Source of the DNA: Phyto melanocephala
Lineage: Eukaryota > Arthropoda > Insecta > Diptera > Rhinophoridae
Assembly: GCA_941918925.1 (NCBI GenBank)
Contig: OW799234.1
Coordinates: 14,708,501-14,772,500, forward strand
Direction: 5' to 3'
Length of the DNA: 64,000 nucleotides
Notes under the pieces: generated by a model
Seen by the model: only the letters and a program-made list of their open reading frames with translations
Databases searched by the model: none
Told to the model about the DNA's origin: nothing
In this document: positions 26,550 through 37,311 of the stretch, piece by piece
Layout of the letters: the number at the start of each line of letters is the position of its first letter
Numbering within the stretch: position 1 is the stretch's first letter
Position numbers and translations under genes: made by a program

Positions 26550-28012
26550 ATTTTTTTTTTTTTTTATATTTATATTTATTTATTAAAACTTATTAATTTT
26601 ATCAATATCGTTAACTGAGTTATGAGAATTTACATATAGTATTACAATAATTAACATCTGATTAATTAAATAAAGAAACTACTAATATCACAGATTTAAG
26701 GAAAAGTTGTTCATAAAAAACCTCGCATCAACTTAGAAGTTATAAGAGATTTTAGAACAATCACTGAAATGTGTCTTTTAAACAAAAGACCCTCAGCGGT
26801 TGTTCAGCAAATTTCTTATTATTTCAAAATTTGACCTTCTGCATTTTTCATTAAATGACAGCGTCAGTTCCCTTGTCAATGAATTAAACATTTTAAAGTT
26901 AAAGTTTCTATGTAGAAGATAAGTTGGATATCTAAAAGGTAGATTGTGTATTATTTTCAAGTTTTTATTTTGAATGATTTGCAATTTTTTTGTATGCGTT
27001 TTAGCAGCCTTTTGTGACCAGATTTGATAACCATAGGTCATAATCGGTCGAATACACATTTTGAAAATAAGTACCTTGTTCTTTATATTAAGTTTAGATC
27101 TTCGGCTAATTAAGGGGTATAAGGCACGGCTACACTTAATTGCCTTCTCACAAATGTAATTAACATGCTGTTTAAATAAAAGTTTTTTGTCAAGGATAAC
27201 TCCTAAATATTTAATTTCGTCCCTCAATGGAATTATTCTTCCCCTAGACGATAAATATCTAGTAGGATAGCGTTTTCGCGATTTGTTGAATGGAAATAAA
27301 ATTGCTTGAGTTTTATCGTCATTGACTTTTATTTTCCATTTGTCATAGTATTTACGAATTAATTTAAGATTATTTTCCATTCTCCTAATTATCGCATTCG
27401 ACACTTTACCGCAGCAAATAAAGGCGCTATCATCCGCGTAAAAAGCCGCATCATGGTCTCTTCTTAGAGTAACATCGGATGTATATATCGAGTATAGTGT
27501 AGGGGATAATACTGATCCTTGTGGCAAGCCCGCAGGTATTTGCCTTTCACTAGAAAATTTGTTATTGACAGATACAACAAACGTACGTTTATCTAAAAAG
27601 CTTTTAATAAGTTTTTGTAGATAATTTGGAAAATGCAACGTATTTAATTTATACACTAGTCCATCATGCCAGATTGAGTCAAAAGCTTTTTCGATATCAA
27701 GAAAAACGACTCCAGTACTTTTCCGATTACTTTTATTACATTCAAGAAAGTTAACAACTCTCTTAAGTTGATGTACAGTGGAGTGCTCTTTTCGAAAACC
27801 AAATTGTTCTTGATTTATAATATTATTGTAATTTGAAAAATCTAAAATCCAGGTGTGAATAATTTTCTCGAACACCTTATCTAGTAGGCTTAGAATACTA
27901 ATTGGCCTATAGCTGGAGGGTAATTTAGGATCCTTTCCAGATTTGACCCAAAAATTTTGTGAAAAAGTTTGTAATGAATAACGAAAAAATTTGTGCTGCA
28001 CTTATTATTACT
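26550..28012 (-). mobile_element. 5'-truncated jockey-like LINE with reverse transcriptase ORF, copy 2
   Basis: The ORF at 28001-26793 gives the same 402-residue product as the copy at 19948-18740, with motif A (F-L-D-I-E-K-A-F-D) and Y-A-D-D intact and the same 5' truncation. Because it shares the truncation point and flanks, it arose by block duplication and not by a second retrotransposition. Confidence 0.9.
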
Positions 28013-28389
28013 ATTATCCTAAAACGAAAACGAATTAGGAGCAAAAAAAAAAAAACGTGTTTGGATGAAGAAATGGCTATGAATTGGCATTTATATTTAA
28101 AATGTTGTATTTTTTTGATGTTTATGCCTTGACGATTTAACTTTTATGAGCTAATTTTGCCACACACGACTAAATCATGCTGGTACAATCAAAAAAATAT
28201 AAAACTATTTTTGATAAAGCACCAGCATCAGCTGGTACAATCACACCACAATCTCATACACGGTCAAACAGCTGGCACAGTCACTTGATTGCACAATTAT
28301 TATGGGCCCTATTAGTTTAGACTTTGGCCTGGATAATGTTTTTGCCTACGGTCTAAAATTTATATATTAGGCTAGCCAATAGTAATAAC

Positions 28390-28450
28390 GCGAATTCACA
28401 TCAGGTGATGTCACGAAACCAGCTGATTTTGACACCTGATGTGAATTCGC
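28390..28450. repeat. Perfect 18-bp inverted repeat, copy 2
   Basis: Same hairpin as 20338-20398. Confidence 0.75.
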
Positions 28451-28727
28451 CTTGGTTCATACTATTGACTATACTATATTTAGACTAGACTGTAATTCGA
28501 CCTTTAAATTTTACTATCGAAAATACACAATTTATATGAGTAACCAACCTCAAAACATTTTATTCTTTTAACAATTTCCTCAATCCTAAAATCTTTACAT
28601 ATAAGCAAGACCTTTTGTTGTTACAATTGGCGTAATCAAGTACAGTCTTCCATACAAACTGAATTTTATTACGAAATTGCAATAATAAGTTTGAAAAAAA
28701 AATGGTAAGCAATAAACATTTATAATA

Positions 28728-29045
28728 ATGGCAAATGAAATATCCATTAAAAAAAACCAACAAAAAGACCTCGAACCACTAACGAGCTTTACAATAAACG
28801 CACTATTGACCGCCAATTTTTACAAAACCAATCGAAATAAACGGAAATGCTTTCAAATACAACAATACTTGCTTGAAATGCACACATACATACGTACGTT
28901 TGTAGCAACAGAAAAAAAAACAGACATACACAATGATACAAGCACGCCACATACACTTAAAGCAATATCACATTGTTTTATTAAGTTTTACGACATGTCA
29001 AAAACTCAAATAAAATTAGAGAGTATAGAAGTGTCAAAACAATAA
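28728..29045 (+). other. Uncharacterised 105-codon ORF, copy 2
   Basis: Identical product to 20676-20993; no recognised domain. Confidence 0.15.
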
Positions 29046-31361
29046 GCCATAAAATGTCAAATAAAACGTGTAGCAGCTTGACAGACTTGCAGCTCTTATT
29101 GTATCAAGAAGTTATTATAAGCACTAAGATTCTTTTTATTATCTTGGTTTTTGGTTTTATTTTTTGGGACATTAAGGCACTTAATCTAGTAAAAACATTT
29201 CACAATTGTTTTTTTTTTTTTCTAACAATCGAACCAACTTTTATTTAATTTTGCTCTTGAAAATGGCAACGAAAATGTAAGGACCTACAATAGTAAGAAA
29301 GATTAATGCATAAAAAAAATCAAAGAGTAACCACCGTTTTTCTTTGTCATGTCAGATTGTTTTTGTTGTAATCTTTATTTCATTGATTATAAGGAAATGG
29401 CGAGATAACTTTTTTTAAAAAATTTTTTCTAGGTAAATGAAGATGTTATCTTTCGTTTGATATACATTTCATATTGGTTGATATCTTCCTAATATTTAAA
29501 TTTCTCAAATGAAAATTGTTTAAACACATACACTCAAATATATGTGTGGTGTTTGGTTGAGTTTATAGCGTGAACACAAACTATGCTGCTGTTTCAGTGT
29601 GGACACAATTGATGAAATATTGAAATTTCGCATATTTACTTATGTATTTAAGTGAAACAAAATGTTAAATGTGAATTGGAATTGAACATGGATATATAAT
29701 TATAAAAAATATATGAACAAATTAATTCATAAATTTTTATGTTAAATTAAAGTGCTGCCAAGTATGCAAAATAACAATGCTGCTTGATGCTGTTTGACAG
29801 CAGCTGACCGTTGACGTTTAGTAAATTAAAATAAAAAACAAATGTATCCTATTTTTCCTACCATAAGCTTATGTATATTATCAAAAGTAACTATCAAATA
29901 AATAAATTCATTTGCTTATATTATTTATCATTTATTGTTATATATGTTTTCTGTCTTATCGCATGGCGTATTTTACGTTAAACTTAATGGCCGTGTCTCT
30001 GACACAGCCTGCAGGGGCAGTCCGTGGCCGAAGGCCTCGTACAACAGTCTGCTGATTTTTTTTCTATCTGCCTCATTATTCTTTGCAATAATATATAAAT
30101 AGTGGTACAGTGAATACGCGATAATATGAACTAATTAAAACCAAGCCAGTTCACGAGATTATTCATAAAGGGTTATCCATTTCGTGGTTTCGAAAGTATA
30201 GGACTGAAATTCGACATCTGTCAAACTAAGTTCTTAAAACAATTGTTTTCTTTTCAGTTGAATGTCTGTCATTGACGAAAATGGATCACCATGTTTTTCT
30301 TTTCCAAGTCCGATAAAGGCATTTTTATTTTTCATTCCAAATATTGCAGAAAATTTTCACTTCAATTTTAATCGCTGAACTAGTAACACTTGCACTTTTA
30401 CATAAATGTTTCAAAATTTAAATTTTTTCTTTTAAAGTTAAAGACTTGTGCTTTTTCTATGTATATCTAAAAACTTTTCACGTTAAATTTATATTTAAAA
30501 AATTATTATTGAGTTCAAGCTGAATAGGATCACTGACTAAAACGTGTATGTAAGAAATTTTAATTGACTGTTGAGGGCAATGTAAAAGCATACTCATAGG
30601 GAAACCACCAAATTGTTATTCAGTTGAATCAGAATAAAACCTCTATCCCGTTGATTTAGATTTTAACACTGTGTGGATCAAATCCTTTTAAAAAAATAAA
30701 TTCTTAACCGTTCATGTTTTAGATATTATGAACAAAATGTATATTTTAGAGTAGCCAATCAAAGAAAAAAAGTGTTAATAGTATGGGGTGTTCATATTAT
30801 CGCGTGTGCACTGTATAGTAAAAAGTATGTGTTGATGCTGAAACTCATAGACCGATTGATATGAAATTTTGCAGGAAAAGGAAAAAGTTATTCAACAAAA
30901 TATTGTTTCGATTAAGTCAAGTACAAATTCATACAGAGGCAGCCAAAATACGTCAAATTTTAATAATTCTGATATTTAATTTTTTTTAATAAATAATCAA
31001 TAATTATGGTTGTCATATTCAAGATGAAAATTTGTTGTTTAAACAATTTGGTACCTACTATGTTTGTCGAACAACACAAAAATACAACTCTGTTACAAAT
31101 TGTGTATCGCGAGTATCGAATTTAACTGCCAAAACTATATTTCAATAAGGTGAACTCGTCGCTAAAACAACTACAAAGTGAAAAAATACAAACGTGTATT
31201 TTGTTAGTGTAAAACAAAACGATATGTCAAAAATACACAAAAATTTGACAAGTGGTCCCTAGGAGTAGTCAACAGTTGATGATCAGCTGATCTAATAAGT
31301 TCTCCTTATTGAATTCGCCTTGACTATATTCTTTCGTTTTGATTAATTTTGATTAAATATT

Positions 31362-31892
31362 AAAGCTGAGTCGTAATTCAGCTCTGGTCGGGTTATTGTT
31401 ATGATTATTGTCGAATAACGGCAATCAAGCCGTCCTTTTTATCTTTATTCGAAAGTTTTACGTCTCAGTCTCGAGTGGTTAATTGTGTGGCGTCGCGTAA
31501 CTGCTTTGGATACAGTTTCCAGACTATTCTACAATTAATCGCGTGCTTTTAATTTAATTGGATTAACTTAAGGAGTACCAAATAAACTTTTTTCACTTGT
31601 AACTGGAGGAGTTCCAAAAAACTCATTGTTATTATTGTTCAAGTGTCTCCGACTTCCTATACAATGGTATAGGCCGAATTGCGATGCCTGAACCAACGTT
31701 TTGTAACTGGAGGAGAACCATAAAACTAAGTTTTATTTATTGTTCAAGTGCCTCCGACTTTCTATGCAAAGGTATAGGCCGATTTACGGAGAAGGAACCA
31801 AAGTGGGATACCCTAGCTTTCTGACGTCTACCCTGAAAATAAAAGTCTCTGAGGCTTATCCAACTCTGGTCCCTTGGTCCCTTTTATATTTG
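31362..31892 (+). repeat. Unclassified dispersed repeat D, copy 2
   Basis: Identical to 23310-23840. Confidence 0.65.
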
Positions 31893-31975
31893 AAAAAAAT
31901 TAATGCTTCAAGAATGTAAGTGTATTTTAAAGTAATAAACTTGGTTTTTTATTAATAGAAGTATTAGTAAACAAA

Positions 31976-32959
31976 ATTAAGGAATAGAAATTACTACGCC
32001 AAAGCTATTTGAAATATTGGTTCTAATTTTGAAAAAAAAACAAGAACTGGTGCAGTCAGACCATAACAGCCTACACATTAAGTGGCCACTCAAGAAGAGA
32101 GGAAAGAAATTGCAAATAAGTTCAACTCGCAAGGACCGCCTACTCGTACGGGACCCGAATAGAGGAAAGTTTAGTTTTTAAACCAGGCAGCCTCAAATAA
32201 TCATCTGAGAATTTGTTATTCCCTTCCATATATCAGAATTTCATATATTCTGTCTACTCTTGCGATTTAGAATTAACAGACTTCATTAAAAAAAAATCTA
32301 TCGAAAATTTGTCTTCGAATTGAAGCCACCATGGCCAAAACTGTCAAATAGAAGATAATTTAAATAAATTTAAGAACTTCGGAACACCCATATTTATTAA
32401 AATACTTTTGCTCAATACTAATGAAAAAGTTTTTTTTTACAGATTTTGAAAACTTAAAAATTGGTTCAACCTTTGTTCAATCTGTACGCCACTGCCAAAA
32501 AAAATTTTTGGTTTTTAAATTTTCCTTTTGTTTGCGATTGATTTTGAAATTATGTAGTTGTAAATTTCAATTGATTTTTTATTAGATGCACTTTTTTGGT
32601 TTTTCTTGTAGTTTTTATGGCCTTAGCATTGAACAAATATGGAAAAATGTTCTTGTAATTTGTATGACTTCTTCTTGTTCTACCTACATTTGATTTTTAC
32701 TCGATTACAGACAGAAGGACAAGTTGGAGGTTTAAATTATTTTTTATGTGATTTTTATTTTAAATTACAAATTTTGGATTTTATTCTTTTTATTGTATGT
32801 ATTACGCAATAGTGTTTTCTTTAACCTTAACTTTTTCATATTACATTTCTCAAATATTTCGGCTATTTTTAATAATATAACAGTATTGCCTAAGTGTTAT
32901 ACTTTTAAAATATAAAGTCATTTTATGTAATAGCATATGTAAGTCTACTAATTTTTATA
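31976..32959. other. Intergenic DNA, nothing firmly recognised
   Basis: A somewhat GC-richer patch at 32050-32180 reads E-I-A-N-K-F-N-S-Q-G-P-P-T-R-T-G-P-E in one plus frame. That could be a transposon scrap but is too short to assign. Confidence 0.3.
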
Positions 32960-32967
32960 ATTTTAAT

Positions 32968-34185
32968 CAGGGCTGCCGTTTTTGGTTATTTCTAACCAAA
33001 AGTGGTTATTTTTGTGAATATTTTTCTCATTTTGGTTATTTTTTGCCAAAATAATGATACACAACTCTTTACTACAGAAATGACATGTCTTTTGTAAAAG
33101 TGGCAACATTCAATTAAAAGATTTTACAAAGTAAATTTTTATAAACAATATGCACGTAAGTTGTTGTTTATGTAAAAATACTGTTCGGCTGTCAAATAAA
33201 AAAACTAAACGTGTGAAGAAAAACAAAATCCAACAATAAAACGGAAAACTAAACGAGAAAAAATTAATCAGCTTCCGACTGGCATAAACCTTACAATTGA
33301 GCATTGAACTATTGCTTGCGAGTCAACAATTTTTAATAAGTAAATCTATGGTCTCAAACTATTATACCCTGTTCAGACAGATATTTTTAATTGTTTCAAT
33401 TTAGTGTTGATTGAGCAATTAAAATAAGTGTTCACACATACTCAATTTATCGTACTCCATTAGCATTTGATAGCTGTAAAAATACGATGTATGTAAACCA
33501 AATCAAATAATGCCTTCTCTTCAGTTTTTTCCTGTTCATAAAATATATTTACAATTATATTTATTTATATACGTATGTATATGTATTTGACTTTGTTCAA
33601 ACATTTTATTAAAACTTTCATCAACCATTTTCATTTTCATACTTTTAATTTTTTGTATATTTATTTGTTTAACATTAGAAATTGCCACCTATAGAATTTT
33701 CTTCTTACTAAACATACTTCTCAAGAGTTCTATTTCGAGTTTTGGACAATAAGTGAAATAATAAAGTATATGTATATTGCTCAATTTATAAGTAATTTTT
33801 AGTATGGTAAATTGAGCTCAATAAAGGCATTTAATTGAGAGAATATTATAAGTTGACAATTAAGGCGCGTGTGTGAACATAGTATTATACTGTGAGCTGC
33901 GAGTTTTGTTTACTTTATATTAAAAAAAAAACTGTTATTTTTATATATGTACATACATGTACAAGCGTTAACTTATTACATACATATGTAGGTAAAAGAA
34001 TTATATTTGTTTTGTTATTATTATTATTAATTGTATTCAAATCACATGCGTTACATTATAAATATGTATGCATTTTAAATGTTCTTTAATAAAAAATACT
34101 ACATAATGAAATTTGGTTTTTTTTTCATTTGGTAACTTTTAAAGCGAATTTTGGTTTTAAAAATTTTTTTGTTGTGGCAGCACTG
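32968..34185. mobile_element. Non-autonomous hAT element with perfect 8-bp target duplication
   Basis: The ends are CAGGGCTGCC (32968-32977) and GGCAGCACTG (34176-34185), inverted repeats with one mismatch in ten. ATTTTAAT flanks both sides exactly (32960-32967 and 34186-34193). CAG-type ends with an 8-bp duplication are diagnostic of hAT mobility. Both ends have subterminal TTGGTTA/TAACCA motifs. There is no transposase frame in the 1,218 bp, so it was moved in trans. Confidence 0.8.
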
Positions 34186-34193
34186 ATTTTAAT

Positions 34194-35324
34194 ATAAAAA
34201 ACTGTGTTATGCTGTATAACAGTTTACGTAGATTGTTATACAAATCCAAATTTGAAATTTTAAATGTAGCATTATTTGTTTTAAAATGTATGTTAATTAT
34301 GTAGAATTTTAAATGTGTATCAGTAGTAATAAAATTTATAACTATTTAGCACAATTTTATATTTTCATCTTAATAAAAATTTTAAATGTTCAATATCATC
34401 ACTGTTTTGGTTTGTCTCTAAATCTACAATGCATTTGTAGTTTTACAAATATAAAACAGTTTCATATACTTTAAGAAATTTAATTATTTCCGAAAAAATT
34501 TAACATGCAGAATATTAATATTGATTGAAAGCATGTACGTAGGTGTATACAACAGTTTTGTATAACAATGTTATTCTACTATGAACATTTTTTTGAAATG
34601 TATAGAAGTATTAAATATTATTTATTTATCTCTGTATTAGTGTTAAACAAAAATTTTTTTTTATTTCCCTAAATCTTAAAATGGGTTTTCAAATATCTTT
34701 AATAAGAGTTCATATTTATTTTAGCTTCGGAAAAATGTTCTACACACAACCAAAGTTTTTAAAATATTTTAATTTTGTTTTAAAGGTATGCATCATTAAA
34801 ATTATGAAACTTTTTTATTTGCATACGTATCTATGTATCTATTTCAAAAGTTTTCAGTTTTTTGAAACTTTAATCTAGGGTACACTAAAGCAGTCACCTT
34901 ATATAACTACACCATGTATTAAACATTTATGGAAATTTTTAAGTAAAATCAAAATTTGTATACAAAGTTAGAACAATTTTATTTTTTTTTTTTTGGGTGA
35001 TTTAACAAAATTTTTCGTTTCTCCTAACTTATTAAAGAATTTTGACGAAATTTTATGAACTTTAGTTAGAACGGCGAATGAGTGATATTTATATTTAACT
35101 TAAATGCTTATACGCCATTCAAGTTGTTTACGCATACGAAGGTTTTATGGAAAATTTTCTATCTATACACAATATTGATTTGACCAAAAACAGAATATTT
35201 TAGGTAAATAATCACAATTATTATTGTATCTTTCTTTGTGTAAATACAATTGGGTTTGTTATGTGAATCGTACTTTTTAAATAATAATTTATGTATGTAG
35301 AAAATTTAAAAAAATTGTATATTT
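34194..35324. other. AT-rich intergenic DNA, nothing recognised
   Basis: Short frames only. Confidence 0.4.
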
Positions 35325-35890
35325 ACACTAGCTGACCCGGCAAACGTTGTTTTGCCATATAAAATATTTCTACGAAATATTTTTACATAAGAACAACGTT
35401 AACCATATGTGTTCTTAGTTTAAAATTTCATTGAAGTTGTTATGTTATTTAGGTGAGGCATTAATTGTCTCTTTGGTTGAGTCATCCTAAATATTCTAGA
35501 AGTATGAAAACTAGATGTTGACCGATTCTTAAACGTTTATTTCTGCATTGGCCGACTATAAATTGTGTATAATTTGAAGAAAAATACTAAAAACTATATC
35601 GATGCAAGTATATAATTAAAAAAAGTGGGCGTTAAAGTAGGCGTGGTAAAAAAAAGTATCATATTAATCATATCAGTCTTAGTTATATGTGAAAATTACA
35701 AGATCGGTCCAGCAGTCTGGCCTACCTGAGGCGGCCTTAAAAAAAGGCGTGGCGTTAAGAGGTATGAAAAATATATGTTGACCGATTCTCAGATCTACCC
35801 GATATGCACACAAAATTGAATGAAAATCAGTCGAGTCTTTGGGAGGAGTTTAATCACAAGCAACACGACATAACATATATTAGATTTCTA
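35325..35890 (+). repeat. Dispersed repeat starting TAGCTGACCCGGCAAACG
   Basis: It begins TAGCTGACCCGGCAAACGTT, contains GTGGGCGTTAAAGTAGGCGT, and ends with ATCAGTCGAGTCTTTGGGAG and ACATATATTAGAT. From memory, this opening is common in insect genomes as a short interspersed repeat; I cannot give its class. No coding capacity. Confidence 0.5.
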
Positions 35891-36067
35891 TTTACCTACA
35901 TTTTTATTTACAAGGGAAATTTTTAAAATTAAGTAGGTACCTAAATATGTTTTTAAAATTGTAGAATCTCTCATGGTGTAATTAAGTGTACCCTGGAATT
36001 TTCAAAGGAAAATTTAAGTTTTGATATTGAAAATTTGTATTTTTCGATTTAATTTCTTATTGCTTGT

Positions 36068-36100
36068 TTTATTTCAATAAACTAATAAACAAAATTTATT
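36068..36100 (-). other. Poly(A) signals of mRpL33
   Basis: Two AATAAA hexamers on the minus strand (36100-36095 and 36073-36068) lie 15-45 bp past the mRpL33 stop codon. Confidence 0.6.
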
Positions 36101-36114
36101 TCAAACCAACAAAC

Positions 36115-36441
36115 TTAGGCACTACGTATCTTCTTGCGCTCACGATACACACTGTCCCGTTGAACTAAAAATTAAGTAACAAATTGTTTGCAATTGTTTT
36201 AAGATAAAAAAGAAATAAAATAAACTTACTGTAGGGATCAAAACGCACTACTTCAATTTTATCCGCTAAGCGATCGCGTACAGTATTGAACTGATGGCCA
36301 CTAACCACACTTTCCATAAGAATCATGATGCGTCTATTAAACAAAATATAGCAATTTGTCAATTATTTTCCCAAAAAATAACATAAGCTTTGTTACTTAC
36401 TTGCTCTTAGCTTTTTTTAATAAAATATTTGTAAGACGCAT
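36115..36441 (-). CDS. mRpL33: Mitochondrial ribosomal protein L33
   Basis: This is a structural protein of the large subunit of the mitochondrial ribosome (bacterial bL33 family). Minus-strand exons are 36441-36401, 36333-36230 and 36164-36115, joined by 67- and 65-bp GT-AG introns. Coding parts of 41, 104 and 50 nt give exactly 64 codons plus TAA, about the length of human MRPL33. Conserved blocks in order are A-K-S-K-R-I-M-I-L-M-E-S-V-V-S-G near the start, F-N-T-V-R-D-R-L-A-D-K-I in the middle and R-K-K-I-R-S-A at the C-terminus. The start is the only ATG that opens exon 1 in frame (M-R-L-T-N-I-L-L-K-K-A). It is easily missed because its exons are 50-100 bp. It sits about 0.9 kb downstream of NO66 on the same strand, with no sign of shared transcription. 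Confidence 0.93.
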
Positions 36442-37311
36442 ATTTGTTTCAAGAAAATTTTAACAAAGTTTATATATATTACCAAATTGTACAATAAATA
36501 TTTTTTTTTAATTTTCCCAAGCAGCTGTTGATTGCTGCTTCTTGTTTAAAAACAATCACTGTAAAGTGCTAACAGAGAAACAGCAGTCATATAAGCAATT
36601 ATGTTTATACAGTATATCTTTTAACCCTAAAAAGGGAAAATTCAACAGAAGATATATCAATCGGCTTTTAAATTGTAATTAGTAAAGCTTTCCGCAAAAT
36701 AAATTTAAAATCCATTTTTATTAATAATGAGTAGTTATTGTCTCAGGAATTGTTAAATAAATTTTTTGAAAATGTTTAACATTTGTGTAAATAAACTTTT
36801 TTTTAGAAACAATTATTTATTTATTGCAACGGAACGATATCGCATCAACGGAATAAATTTCAAATTTAGCTTAGGTATAAAAATGCTTTTCAAAATAAAG
36901 GTACATGAATAACAAGACCCATTTAAAACTTCAAACATTTTACTGTCGAACGACCATGGCTTAAATTATTTTTTTTTTTATTTGATACACATTTTGTTTA
37001 TTTTAAAGATTTTATAAAAACAAATATTTAATTTTATAGTCACATTATTTTATGAAAACAATTAAAAAGATACGACTTTCTAAATAACATTTATTTTGGA
37101 AGTACACATATAAATTATATATTCTAACGACTTTTTTAAAAAAATTATTAACATGCAGAAAACCTGTTACAGATCCCAAAATTATTAACTTCGTAAAAAA
37201 CAGTGATATTTAAAAAAACTTATAATTTAAAATTGATATCCTTACGAGAGTACAAAACTCAATTATCCATCCGTTTTAATTTTTAAGATAAAAAATTAAA
37301 TTTTTTTTAAT
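36442..37311. other. Spacer between NO66 and mRpL33
   Basis: It holds the mRpL33 promoter side and the NO66 3' UTR. An AATAAA on the minus strand (37095-37090), about 220 bp past the NO66 stop, is the likely NO66 poly(A) signal. Nothing else is recognised. Confidence 0.45.

Larger units (their letters stand above)
23918..31969. repeat. Tandem duplication, copy 2 (8,052 bp)
   Basis: Second copy of 15865-23917, ending at the third AACAAA. Unique sequence (ATTAAGGAATAG) resumes after 31975. Confidence 0.95.
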
